From NCBI RefSeq assembly GCF_009834875.1, contig NZ_WVHT01000010.1, forward strand, positions 85,244-149,243: a stretch of DNA of 64,000 nt. Direction: 5' to 3'. Under the pieces are notes generated by a model that was not told the DNA's origin, searched no databases, and saw only the letters and a list, made by a program, of their open reading frames with translations. The position numbers and the translations under genes are program-made. Shown in pieces: positions 35,416 through 43,391 of this stretch. Position 1 is the stretch's first letter. Every line of letters begins with the position of its first letter. This stretch comes from Hufsiella arboris (GTDB taxonomy: Bacteria > Bacteroidota > Bacteroidia > Sphingobacteriales > Sphingobacteriaceae).

Positions 35416-36237
35416 ATGAATATACTAAATGCATCTATAATCGACCTTCTACAGCTGGCAAAAGATAAAAAACAGGAATACCTAAGTGCCGAACCCTTTC
35501 CGAACATTGTGTTTGAAAATTTTTTTGATCCACAAATCTTAAACCAGGTTGCCCAGGACTTCCCCGATCTTTCAAAAAAAAGTGATGTTATAAGCTACGA
35601 TAATCATAACGAAAAAAAATTCGAAGCAAAAGGTGAGAAACATTTTAGCGATACGACAAAGCTTCTGGTTCATTATTTAAACTCCCAGCCGTTTCTGGAA
35701 TTTTTACAGGAACTCACCGGTATTAACGAAACCCTATTGCCTGACCCTTATCTTACAGGTGGCGGTTACCATGAAATTAAGCCAGGAGGATTATTAAAGG
35801 TTCACGCCGACTTTAATAAACATGAGTTTACTAAACTTGACCGCAGGATCAATCTCCTGGTGTACCTGAATCATGACTGGGAAGAGGCTTATGGAGGACA
35901 TTTCGAGCTATGGGATAAAAATATGACGAAAGCATACAAGAAGATCTTACCTGTTTTTAACCGGGTAGCGATATTTTCCACGACGGATTTTTCATTTCAT
36001 GGCCATCCGGATCCGCTAACATGCCCTGCTGACCGAAGCCGGAGATCTTTGGCGTTATATTATTATAGTAACGGCCGACCAAAAAGCGAAATAGATAAAA
36101 AGCCGCATTCAACGTTATTCGTAGATCGGGCGGGAATAAAAAACGATACCGTGAAAGAACCAATAACATTGAAAAGTGTATTGTCCGATTTGACACCGCC
36201 GGTAATAACAAGACTAGCAAAACGGATTATTAAATAA
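35416..36237 (+). CDS. 2-oxoglutarate/Fe(II)-dependent oxygenase (prolyl hydroxylase-like)
   Basis: A 273-residue cupin-fold oxygenase. The iron ligands are His130 and Asp132 (LLKVHADFNKHEF) and His195 (FSFHGHPDP); Arg210 (RRSLALYYY) would bind 2-oxoglutarate. The N-terminal part (FPNIVFENFFDPQILNQVA) is typical of the family often annotated Rps23 Pro-64 3,4-dihydroxylase Tpa1-like proline hydroxylase. Substrates of bacterial members are mostly unknown and include proteins and sugars. It follows the aldo/keto reductase gene by 47 bp on the same strand. ATG start. Confidence 0.88.
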   Translation: MNILNASIIDLLQLAKDKKQEYLSAEPFPNIVFENFFDPQILNQVAQDFPDLSKKSDVISYDNHNEKKFEAKGEKHFSDTTKLLVHYLNSQPFLEFLQELTGINETLLPDPYLTGGGYHEIKPGGLLKVHADFNKHEFTKLDRRINLLVYLNHDWEEAYGGHFELWDKNMTKAYKKILPVFNRVAIFSTTDFSFHGHPDPLTCPADRSRRSLALYYYSNGRPKSEIDKKPHSTLFVDRAGIKNDTVKEPITLKSVLSDLTPPVITRLAKRIIK

Positions 36238-36294
36238 TGCATTTTTTTTAATTAACTAAGCAAGTTTCGGGTTCATCCGGTTTGCGCTGCCGCC

Positions 36295-36302
36295 TAATTT
36301 TG
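36295..36302 (+). promoter_or_regulatory. candidate -7 promoter box of the Ada-like operon
   Basis: TAATTTTG matches TAnnTTTG and lies 17 bases before the ATG of the AraC-methyltransferase gene, giving a very short 5' leader. No convincing -33 TTTG at the usual distance is seen, which would fit an activator-dependent promoter, but that is inference. Confidence 0.45.
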
Positions 36303-36319
36303 AGTATAATTTAAATCGG

Positions 36320-37165
36320 ATGGAAACGCAGGAAAAAACAGATTACAGACGAATTGCACAGGCAATCGACTACTTGAAATCTAATTTCAGGGAACAGCCG
36401 GAACTGGACGAAATAGCTGAAAAAGTCCATTTAAGTCCCTTTCATTTTCAGCGCATGTTTACTGAATGGGCTGGTATAAGTCCGAAGAAATTTGTTCAAT
36501 ACCTGAGCTTAGAATATGCCAAAAGCATTCTGAAGGAGAAACAGGCCACCTTGTTTGACGCCGCATTTGAAACAGGGCTATCAGGAACCAGCCGTCTTCA
36601 CGACCTGTTCATTAATATCGAGGGAATGACACCGGGCGAGTACAAAAATGGCGGCGAACAGCTGTCGATTAATTACAGTTTTGCTGAAAGCCCGTTTGGA
36701 ACGTTGCTCGTCGCTTCAACCGCTAAAGGGATTTGCTATATGGCTTTTGCTGAAGATGAATTACATGCATCTGATGACTTGAGGAAGCGGTTTCCTAATG
36801 CCAGGTATCAACAGCTGTTCGACAAGAAACAGGAAAATGCGCTTAACATTTTTAGCCGCGACTGGACAAAAATTGATGATATCAAGCTCCATTTGAAGGG
36901 AACACCGTTCCAGTTAAAAGTTTGGGAAACACTGCTGAAAGTGCCGATGGGAGGCTTAGTAACTTATTCTACTCTTGCCGGAAACATACAGAATCCTAAT
37001 GCATGCCGGGCAGTGGGTTCGGCAGTGGGTGATAATCCCGTCGCGTTCCTGATTCCATGCCACAGGGTGATCAGGTCAGACGGAGCCCTCGGCGGATATC
37101 ACTGGGGAACTAACCGAAAAACAGCAATGATCGGTTGGGAAGCGGCACGGGTTAATTTTCAATAA
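36320..37165 (+). CDS. AraC-type regulator fused to O6-alkylguanine-DNA methyltransferase (Ada-like, lacks Ada-N)
   Basis: A 281-residue two-part protein. Residues about 10-108 form an AraC DNA-binding domain (LDEIAEKVHLSPFHFQRMFTEW and AAFETGLSGTSRLHDLF). Residues about 115-281 form the alkyltransferase with the active-site Cys247 in LIPCHRVI, followed by GALGGYHWG. It removes O6-alkyl groups from guanine by suicidal transfer. The N-terminal phosphotriester/zinc domain of E. coli Ada is missing, but a separate small gene at 37882 encodes a related piece. First gene of a three-gene unit (gaps of 6 bp and then a 4-bp overlap), which argues for an adaptive-response operon. Confidence 0.92.
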   Translation: METQEKTDYRRIAQAIDYLKSNFREQPELDEIAEKVHLSPFHFQRMFTEWAGISPKKFVQYLSLEYAKSILKEKQATLFDAAFETGLSGTSRLHDLFINIEGMTPGEYKNGGEQLSINYSFAESPFGTLLVASTAKGICYMAFAEDELHASDDLRKRFPNARYQQLFDKKQENALNIFSRDWTKIDDIKLHLKGTPFQLKVWETLLKVPMGGLVTYSTLAGNIQNPNACRAVGSAVGDNPVAFLIPCHRVIRSDGALGGYHWGTNRKTAMIGWEAARVNFQ

Positions 37166-37171
37166 TGCAAG

Positions 37172-37885
37172 ATGGATAATATAATTGAACGGCTGGAAAC
37201 GGTCGACTGGCAGCTTGTGTGCAGTCAGCTCAATGACAAGGGTTATTCGCAGATAAAAGGACTTGTAACACCACACGATTGTGATGTTCTCAGGAATCAA
37301 TATGGAGATCAGCAGTTATTCCGTAAAACGATTACAATGGAGCGCTACCGTTTCGGCAAGGGCGAGTACAGGTATTATAATTATCCGCTGCCCGAGCTTA
37401 TTCATCTGATACGGGAAAATGTATATGAAAAGCTGGCGCCTGCTGCAAATAGCTGGATGAACGTTCTTCATATCGATCGGCAATATCCGGCTTCACTTAG
37501 TGATTTGCAAAGCCTTTGCAGAGCGCACAATCAACATGAACCGACGGTTCTAATACTTAATTATAAGCAGGGCGGATTTAATACTTTGCACCAGGACTTG
37601 TACGGCGACATTTTCTTTCCCTTTCAGCTCGTGCTTTTTTTAAATGAACCAGGTACAGATTATGAAGGCGGCGAATTTGTCCTTACAGAACAGGTTCCCA
37701 GGGCGCAGTCAAAAGCCATCGTTTTGCGGCCAGGGAAGGGTGATGCATTGATCTTTACAACCAATTTCCGGCCTGTTAAAGGTAATCACGGATTTTACAG
37801 GGCGAATATGAAACATGGAGTTAGTGAAGTTTTAAATGGAAACAGGTATTCCCTGGGGATCATTTTTCATGATGCTGTAACATGA
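37172..37885 (+). CDS. 2OG-Fe(II) oxygenase (COG3826-like)
   Basis: A 237-residue oxygenase with the iron-binding triad His140 and Asp142 (FNTLHQDLYG) and His215 (MKHGVSEV), and Arg225 (GNRYSLGIIF) for 2-oxoglutarate. FFPFQLVLFLNEPGTDYEGG marks the jelly-roll core. It belongs to an uncharacterised COG3826-like family, not to AlkB by its motifs, yet it sits between an alkyltransferase and an Ada-N-like gene, where AlkB often stands in other genomes. A role in alkylation repair is therefore plausible but unproven. ATG start 6 bp after the preceding stop. Confidence 0.85.
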   Translation: MDNIIERLETVDWQLVCSQLNDKGYSQIKGLVTPHDCDVLRNQYGDQQLFRKTITMERYRFGKGEYRYYNYPLPELIHLIRENVYEKLAPAANSWMNVLHIDRQYPASLSDLQSLCRAHNQHEPTVLILNYKQGGFNTLHQDLYGDIFFPFQLVLFLNEPGTDYEGGEFVLTEQVPRAQSKAIVLRPGKGDALIFTTNFRPVKGNHGFYRANMKHGVSEVLNGNRYSLGIIFHDAVT

Positions 37886-38148
37886 TAGAGCATATTGCAC
37901 TGGGAATAGCCAAACTTGAAAGGGCAAGAAACCTCAAAGTGATGATGGACAACGGCGAAGTAACTTTCGCCGGCAATCGAAACCTGAAAATATTTGGCGG
38001 GCTGAAATGCGATTCCGGCAAGCGGATGAAAGTAAAAAACCGGGTATTCTTTCGCAATAAAGAAGAAGCATTAAGCCTTGGTTACCGGCCATGCGGACAT
38101 TGTTTAAAGTCAGAATACATTCTTTGGAAAAAGAACCGGGAAGATTAG
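37882..38148 (+). CDS. small Ada-N-like metal-binding protein
   Basis: An 88-residue protein resembling the zinc-binding N-terminal domain of Ada: LKIFGGLKCDSGKRMKVKNR (35-54), VFFRNKEEALSLGYRPCGHC (55-74). Cysteines are at 43, 71 and 74; the fourth Ada-type Cys (expected four residues after the first) is Lys47, so one ligand is missing or replaced, perhaps by His73. In Ada one of these cysteines accepts methyl groups from phosphotriesters. The ATG overlaps the preceding oxygenase stop (ATGA), and the stop overlaps the convergent AlkA stop. It may supply in trans the domain missing from the methyltransferase at 36320. Confidence 0.8.
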   Translation: MIEHIALGIAKLERARNLKVMMDNGEVTFAGNRNLKIFGGLKCDSGKRMKVKNRVFFRNKEEALSLGYRPCGHCLKSEYILWKKNRED

Positions 38149-39041
38149 GCGAGGCTTCTCCATAAATAGAAAACAAGGTAACTTTCCCAGCCTTTATACC
38201 GGTCGAAAAATTCCTTTATCTTTTCGAGCTCAGTTCGGTTAGCTATAACACCATGAGTAGTTAAGGCGTTCAGCAGTCCAACATCACCGTGAGGGATGCA
38301 TGACCGCTCTTTAAGCGACTTCATCAGCGCGTAGTTAGCCGTCCATATACCGATTCCACGAATGTTCAGAAGTGTTTTTTGTCGTTCGGCAAGTGATGGT
38401 AATGATTTTATGACCTCTTTGTTCAAATCGCCGTTCGAAAATCTTTTTGCCAGTTCAATAATATACTCGGCCTTTTTCCCTGAAAACTGCATGCCTTTAA
38501 ACTCATCAACGGTCGCCAGTTCCAAAACTTGCGGAAGCGGAAAAGTATAATAAACAGAATCTTCGCATGTTATTGTTCCGCCATATTTCTCTACCAGCCT
38601 GCGTTTTAGCTTGTAAGCGAATGACAGGTTTATTTGCTGCCCGATAATACTCCAGCAAAGTGCTTCAAATAAATCGGGGATAGCAATAAGCCGAAGACCG
38701 CGGAACCTTTCAGGCATGTATCGGAATGTTTCATCGCTGGCTAATAGATCATAAAATGGCTGTATATCGTGTGAGAGGTCAAACCACTCAGTAATATATT
38801 CCTTAATTGCCTGAACACTTTCCCCGTCATCCGGTCCCGCTAATATTTCGACTAAAAGTTCTTGTTGTTTTTCGCTGATCCTTAATAAGAATTGACTTTG
38901 ATCTATTACAACCACCTTCGAAATCTCCCTGTTACCAATTTTATGCAGGCAGTCGTCATAGTTCCTGTCGAGGAACCAAAGGCACTCATCAAAACTGAAA
39001 GAATCCGGGAGTGGAATAACAATGATTTTAGCGGTATGCAT
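38145..39041 (-). CDS. alkA: DNA-3-methyladenine glycosylase (AlkA type)
   Basis: A 298-residue helix-hairpin-helix glycosylase that excises alkylated purines. Visible are the N-terminal TBP-like domain, LFEALCWSIIGQQINLSFA (about 124-142), the hairpin LLNIRGIGIWTANYALM (224-240) and the catalytic Asp253 in IPHGDVGLL. ATG at 39041 is preferred to an upstream GTG at 39080. The gene converges with the Ada-like operon, their stops overlapping by 4 bp, so the four genes form a compact alkylation-repair island. Confidence 0.93.
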   Translation of the reverse strand: MHTAKIIVIPLPDSFSFDECLWFLDRNYDDCLHKIGNREISKVVVIDQSQFLLRISEKQQELLVEILAGPDDGESVQAIKEYITEWFDLSHDIQPFYDLLASDETFRYMPERFRGLRLIAIPDLFEALCWSIIGQQINLSFAYKLKRRLVEKYGGTITCEDSVYYTFPLPQVLELATVDEFKGMQFSGKKAEYIIELAKRFSNGDLNKEVIKSLPSLAERQKTLLNIRGIGIWTANYALMKSLKERSCIPHGDVGLLNALTTHGVIANRTELEKIKEFFDRYKGWESYLVFYLWRSLA

Positions 39042-39129
39042 TTCCAAAAATAGCCATAAAGTACCCGCCGGATAATACACTTTTTGCTACATTCTTAAAA
39101 CAGTAAAATGCACCGGTTGTAAAGTGTAT

Positions 39130-39345
39130 ATGAAGCGATATTACGTAGAATCATCGGCCTTAAAAACTCTGGGTTATGATGAAAAGCGAAAAATACTTGA
39201 GGTCGAATTTAGAGAGGAGGGAGCAGTATGGCAATATCTGAACGTTTCTAAAGCTGACTATAAACGCCTGCTTCAGGCAGAGTCGAAGGGGAATTACTTT
39301 GTTACAAGGATCAAAGGAAAACACGCCGAACAACGAATAGGATAG
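39130..39345 (+). CDS. KTSC-domain small protein
   Basis: A 71-residue protein made of one KTSC domain: VESSALKTLGYDEKRKILEV, then EFREEGAVWQYLNVSKADYK and LLQAESKGNYFVTRIKGKH. The domain takes its name from a Lys-Thr-Ser-Cys motif in other members and its function is unknown; it is often found in small proteins or fused to lysyl-tRNA synthetase-like regions. ATG at 39130 is better than a GTG at 39124. Followed by a strong hairpin. Confidence 0.85.
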   Translation: MKRYYVESSALKTLGYDEKRKILEVEFREEGAVWQYLNVSKADYKRLLQAESKGNYFVTRIKGKHAEQRIG

Positions 39346-39369
39346 TTGCTGCCGGCTAACCGTTTCGTT

Positions 39370-39407
39370 AAAATACGCTACCGGCCATTATCGCCTGTAG
39401 CGTATTT
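39370..39407. terminator. bidirectional terminator hairpin
   Basis: AAATACGCTAC pairs with GTAGCGTATTT around a 15-base loop. It lies between the convergent KTSC and FAH-family genes; the A- and T-rich stem ends allow action in both directions, though the T-runs are short. Confidence 0.75.
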
Positions 39408-39439
39408 ATAAAATTTAGTTACACCCTGTTGTATTCAAA

Positions 39440-40297
39440 TTAGCTTTTAACATAGGCCTTAACTTCCTGCCGTGCTTCTCCCAAATGTTCAATTCCGAGT
39501 TCTACTACGTCTCCAGCCTTTAAATAAACCGGCGGGTTAAAGCCAAGTCCTACGCCGGCTGGTGTTCCGGTTGAAATGATATCCCCCGGTAATAAAGTCA
39601 TAAACTGAGAGACGTAAGAAACCAGGAATGGAATTTTAAATATCAAGTTTGCAGTGGTTCCGTCCTGCATTCTTTTTCCGTTAACATCCAGCCATAATCT
39701 GAGGTTGTTAAGGTCGGGAATTTCATCAGGTGTTACCAGGTAAGGCCCTACCGGCGCAAAAGTGTCGCAGCCTTTACCCTTGTCCCAGGTACCGTTGCGC
39801 TCCATCTGAAAAGCGCGTTCTGATACATCGTTATGAAGCACATAACCTGCAATGAAACTGCTTGCCTCTTCTTCCGTTACGTAGCTTGCCTTTTTATTGA
39901 TAACCACGGCGAGTTCAACTTCCCAATCAGTTTTTTCAGAGTTTTTGGGTATGATGATCTCATCATATGGTCCTGTAAGTGCCGTAGTACTTTTCATGAA
40001 GATCACCGGTTCAGACGGTATCTGGGCATTCGTCTCTTTGGCATGGTCGGCATAATTTAAGCCTATGCAAACAATTTTTGAAGGCCGTGCTACAGGCGAT
40101 CCTAAGCGATCTTCCTCACCGATCTTTGTAAGCTCACCTTTATTTTGCGTGATAAACTCCGCAAGTTTCTGGAGGCCGTCTTCTTCAAAAAAAGATTCGT
40201 TATAGTCATTGCCAATGGCCGAAACGTCATATTTTATTCCATCCAGTACAATTCCCGGCTTTTCCCGGCCTGGTTTTCCGTAACGTATTAATTTCAT
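39440..40297 (-). CDS. fumarylacetoacetate hydrolase family protein
   Basis: A 285-residue FAH-fold enzyme. Core motifs are KIVCIGLNYADHAKE (about 74-88), DWEVELAVVI with the metal-binding acidic pair (about 123-132), GYVLHNDVSERAFQ (about 150-163) and PGDIISTGTPAGVG (about 247-260). Such enzymes hydrolyse C-C bonds of acylpyruvates; close relatives act on 2,4-diketo-3-deoxy-sugar acids in L-fucose or L-rhamnose breakdown. It follows the SDR gene by 5 bp, and that pairing favours the fuconate route. The exact substrate is not proven. Confidence 0.88.
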   Translation of the reverse strand: MKLIRYGKPGREKPGIVLDGIKYDVSAIGNDYNESFFEEDGLQKLAEFITQNKGELTKIGEEDRLGSPVARPSKIVCIGLNYADHAKETNAQIPSEPVIFMKSTTALTGPYDEIIIPKNSEKTDWEVELAVVINKKASYVTEEEASSFIAGYVLHNDVSERAFQMERNGTWDKGKGCDTFAPVGPYLVTPDEIPDLNNLRLWLDVNGKRMQDGTTANLIFKIPFLVSYVSQFMTLLPGDIISTGTPAGVGLGFNPPVYLKAGDVVELGIEHLGEARQEVKAYVKS

Positions 40298-40302
40298 TTG
40301 AT

Positions 40303-41067
40303 TTAGTTATTAAGTTTAACAAAGCCACCATCAATATGATAATCACAGCCTGTTATAAATGACGCCTCGTCTGAACAAAGATATAGCATCAGGGTCGCGA
40401 TTTCTTCAGTTGTTCCCATTCGGCCAATAGGTTGTGAGGCAGACAGTTTTTCAAACATTTCTTTTTCCTGTCCGGGATAATTTTTGGCGATAAAACCATC
40501 TACGAAAGGAGTGTGGACCCTTGCCGGACATATACAATTACACCGGATATTACTGCTGAGGTAGTCGCGGGCCACAGATAAGGTCATTGCCTGGACAGCA
40601 CCTTTGCTCATCGAATACGCAAAGCGATCAGTAATTCCGACAACCGCGGCTATTGATGAAAGATTTAAAATGACACCGCCATTGTTTTTTATCATCATTG
40701 GCAAAACGACGTGTAACAGGTTGTACGCCCCTTTCACATTAATATTATAAACGCGATCGAAGTCTGCTTCATCAGTTGTGTGAGCCTTGCCTACATGAGC
40801 AATCCCTGCGTTGTTGATCAGGATGTCGATCTTTTCAAACTGCTCAACCAGCGTTTTAACCTGCTGCTGGTCACTTACATCGCAAACATGAACAGATGCC
40901 TTTCCTCCGGACGAATTAATTTCCCCGGCAACATTTCCGGCGTTTTCCGGGTTTAAATCAAGGATTAGGACTTCGGCGCCCTGCTTAGCAAATAATGTCG
41001 CGGCAGATTTGCCTATTCCGCTTCCTCCTCCTGTAATGAGCGCTGTTTTTCCTGTAAGATTGAACAT
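40303..41067 (-). CDS. short-chain dehydrogenase (2-keto-3-deoxy-L-fuconate dehydrogenase-like)
   Basis: A 254-residue classical SDR. The cofactor loop is TGGGSGIG (about 11-18), followed by NNAG (about 86-89) and the catalytic Ser-Tyr-Lys in LNLSSIAAVVG and AYSMSKGA (Tyr about 152, Lys about 156). It ends with the usual IDGGFVKLNN tail. Together with the FAH-family gene 5 bp downstream it could oxidise a 2-keto-3-deoxy sugar acid whose product the hydrolase then splits into pyruvate and a second acid. The specific substrate is inferred from this pairing. Confidence 0.88.
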   Translation of the reverse strand: MFNLTGKTALITGGGSGIGKSAATLFAKQGAEVLILDLNPENAGNVAGEINSSGGKASVHVCDVSDQQQVKTLVEQFEKIDILINNAGIAHVGKAHTTDEADFDRVYNINVKGAYNLLHVVLPMMIKNNGGVILNLSSIAAVVGITDRFAYSMSKGAVQAMTLSVARDYLSSNIRCNCICPARVHTPFVDGFIAKNYPGQEKEMFEKLSASQPIGRMGTTEEIATLMLYLCSDEASFITGCDYHIDGGFVKLNN

Positions 41068-41205
41068 TTTCGGACGGATAATTAATCAGATGTAATTGAC
41101 AAGCGCAAAATAGGATACTCGACCAGCAATATCAAGACCTTTAAGTGAACAATCAAAGTCCGGATGGAAATGCTGATATCATCTCACAGTTTTATACATT
41201 TACGT

Positions 41206-42036
41206 ATGCTTCACATCTCAAAAAAAATTTGCTGCTTAATTGCCTGGGTTGCGATGTATTCCGGGGCCTCTGCCCAGGTTGCTTCGACAGATACAATTTC
41301 TCGTAAGGCATCTTCTGAGTTTCTCACTTCATTTGATGGAACTAAGATTTATTACGAGATCGCGGGAACAGGCTTTCCTGTTGTCCTCCTTCATGGTTTT
41401 ACCGGGACTAGCCAGGGATGGAAGAGTACGGAACTTTATAATTCACTTTTGGAAAATGGTTACCAGGTAATAAGTCTTGATTTGAGGGGAAATGGCAAGT
41501 CGGGTAAGCCATCATCTCTAAATGGCTATCAGCACGACTCGGAGGCAAAGGATGTTATGTTACTTGCAAAGAAGCTGGCGTTAAAGCAGTATGACCTGAT
41601 CGGTTATTCCCGCGGCTCGATCATCGCGGCGAGATTGTTAGTGCTGGATAAACACGTAAAAAAGGCTGTCATGGGAGGAATGGGCGATGGTTTTACAGAT
41701 CCTGCCTGGCCGAGAAGAGTGATGTTTTATAAAGCATTAAGCGGTGAGCCTGCACCTGAACTGAACGGATTTATTGAATCAATCAATAAGCGCGGCCTCG
41801 ACCGGCAACAGCTTGCATTTCAGCAAGGTGCCCAGCCAAGTACGTCTCCTGCGGAGCTTTCTCAAATTAAGATTCCGGTTTTATTGGTTTCCGGCGACAA
41901 CGATCCGGATAATGGCTCAGTTGATAAACTGGCTGCAATGATTCCAGGATCGCAGATGAGAGTAGTTCCCGGCGACCATGATCACGCGGGAAAAACAAAA
42001 GAATTTGCAGCCGCAGTAGTCGATTTCCTGAAATAA
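41206..42036 (+). CDS. exported alpha/beta hydrolase
   Basis: A 276-residue alpha/beta-fold hydrolase with a probable signal peptide (MLHISKKICCLIAWVAMYSG, cleavage near ASAQ). The oxyanion motif VVLLHGFTG, nucleophile Ser in IGYSRGS, acid in LVSGDND and base His in VPGDHDHAG form a complete triad. Substrate unknown; the cap region is short. ATG at 41206 is chosen because it puts the signal peptide first; ATG at 41164 would add 14 residues. It is transcribed divergently from the SDR/FAH pair. Confidence 0.85.
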   Translation: MLHISKKICCLIAWVAMYSGASAQVASTDTISRKASSEFLTSFDGTKIYYEIAGTGFPVVLLHGFTGTSQGWKSTELYNSLLENGYQVISLDLRGNGKSGKPSSLNGYQHDSEAKDVMLLAKKLALKQYDLIGYSRGSIIAARLLVLDKHVKKAVMGGMGDGFTDPAWPRRVMFYKALSGEPAPELNGFIESINKRGLDRQQLAFQQGAQPSTSPAELSQIKIPVLLVSGDNDPDNGSVDKLAAMIPGSQMRVVPGDHDHAGKTKEFAAAVVDFLK

Positions 42037-42124
42037 GGCGATCGGTTCTTAAGACTTGCATATCTGCCGCTTTATATTTAAACCTCTATCAGATGAATAC
42101 TAGTGTATTATTCTAACGAGAAAC

Positions 42125-42313
42125 TCAGGGTTTCTCTTCGCCTTTCTTGCCATTTGTATTTGCCTTTTTCCTGCCGGCATCTTTAAGGGCTTTATCGATC
42201 AGCCATTCAAGCTGCCCGTTTACACTTCGGAAATCATCTGACGCCCACTTTTCCAGGGCGGCAAAAGTTTGCCCGTCTATTCTCAATACAAATGATTTTT
42301 TCTCTGCCGCCAT
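42125..42313 (-). CDS. Arc-type ribbon-helix-helix DNA-binding protein
   Basis: A 62-residue protein with the ribbon-helix-helix pattern: KSFVLRIDGQTFAALEKWAS (strand then helix A) and FRSVNGQLEWLIDKALKDA (helix B), then a Lys-rich tail. Such proteins bind DNA as dimers, inserting the strand pair into the major groove. It lies 50 bp downstream of the SPFH gene on the same strand. A nested palindrome just upstream of the SPFH start is a good candidate for its own operator. Confidence 0.88.
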   Translation of the reverse strand: MAAEKKSFVLRIDGQTFAALEKWASDDFRSVNGQLEWLIDKALKDAGRKKANTNGKKGEEKP

Positions 42314-42363
42314 TACAACATTTTAGGTGTTGGGATGTCTCATCCGGTCTTTAACATAATACC

Positions 42364-43233
42364 TTACTGGTAAAGCGTACCGGTATTTAATATTGGCGTT
42401 GCTGCTTTTTCTCCGCAAAGTACAACCATCAGGTTGCTTACCATGGCAGCTTTTTTCTCTTCATCAAGCTCTACAATTTGTTTTTTTGAAAGCTGTTCTA
42501 GAGCTAGTTCGACCATACCTACCGCTCCTTCCACAATTTTGGTCCGGGCTGCAACAATTGCCGTCGCTTGCTGGCGCTGTAACATCGCTCCGGCAATTTC
42601 AGGAGCATAGGCGAGATGGCTGATACGTGCTTCCTGGATAATTATTCCGGCTGCTGCCAACCGCTCATTTAATTCCTGTTCCAGCAAGGCGGAAACCTTT
42701 TCACCTCCGTCACGCAGCGTAATGTCGGCGTGTTCGTCTTCCATATTGTCATACGGACAGGTCGAAGCAAGATGTCTTACCGCCGCTTCACTTTGGATTT
42801 GTACATACTGTGTGTAATTCGCCACGTCAAAAGTCGACTTATATGTGTCTCTTACCTGCCATACGATTACAGTGGCTATTTCAATCGGATTTCCCATTTT
42901 GTCGTTCACTTTAAGCTGCTGCCCATTTAGATTCTGCGAGCGAAACGACATCCGGGTTGTCTGGTAAAGTGGATTTACCCATACTAATCCATTCGTTTTA
43001 ATAGTTCCAACATATTTTCCAAAAAAAACACATACGCAAGCATAATTTGGATTGATCACCCTTAATCCTTTTAAAAAGAAAACAGAGAGTACTGCTAAAA
43101 TTACCCCCAATACGACGATAAAGGTTGTTTGCGTTATTCCTCCGTTGACAATAAAATAACCAGCCAAACCCAATCCGATAAGTCCGAGTATCAGGATTAC
43201 AAAGCCAGACATAGGTTTAAATACTTTTTCCAT
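42364..43233 (-). CDS. SPFH/band-7 domain membrane protein
   Basis: A 289-residue stomatin-like protein with two N-terminal hydrophobic segments (about 10-30 and 37-54), then the SPFH domain beginning [20 protein letters not shown] and containing [30 protein letters not shown] and [20 protein letters not shown], and a C-terminal coiled segment. SPFH proteins form membrane-associated oligomers linked to membrane microdomains and stress. The pairing with an Arc-type regulator recurs in many bacteria. ATG start directly downstream of a nested palindrome. Confidence 0.9.
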   Translation of the reverse strand: MEKVFKPMSGFVILILGLIGLGLAGYFIVNGGITQTTFIVVLGVILAVLSVFFLKGLRVINPNYACVCVFFGKYVGTIKTNGLVWVNPLYQTTRMSFRSQNLNGQQLKVNDKMGNPIEIATVIVWQVRDTYKSTFDVANYTQYVQIQSEAAVRHLASTCPYDNMEDEHADITLRDGGEKVSALLEQELNERLAAAGIIIQEARISHLAYAPEIAGAMLQRQQATAIVAARTKIVEGAVGMVELALEQLSKKQIVELDEEKKAAMVSNLMVVLCGEKAATPILNTGTLYQ

Positions 43234-43237
43234 GAAG

Positions 43238-43271
43238 TTTGATATTATTTTGATATCAAACTTATATCAAA
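43238..43271 (-). promoter_or_regulatory. nested palindromic operator upstream of the SPFH/Arc operon
   Basis: The plus strand reads TTTGATAT, 3 bases, TTTGATATCAAA, 3 bases, ATATCAAA. The inner 12-mer is a perfect palindrome, and the flanking octamers are also exact inverted copies, so the whole 34-bp array is symmetric and contains four TTTGAT half-sites. It ends 5 bases before the SPFH start codon. The spaced half-sites suit cooperative binding by ribbon-helix-helix dimers encoded in the same operon; that link is inference. Confidence 0.8.
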
Positions 43272-43391
43272 TAAGATTAATAAACAAGACGTCTTTTCGA
43301 CTGGCTCCAGATGTAAGGATTCTTTGTTATTTGGAATCTCGAGTCTGAAGACCTGGATAAGCTAGTTTAAGAAAGCGAGATATTGATGATC

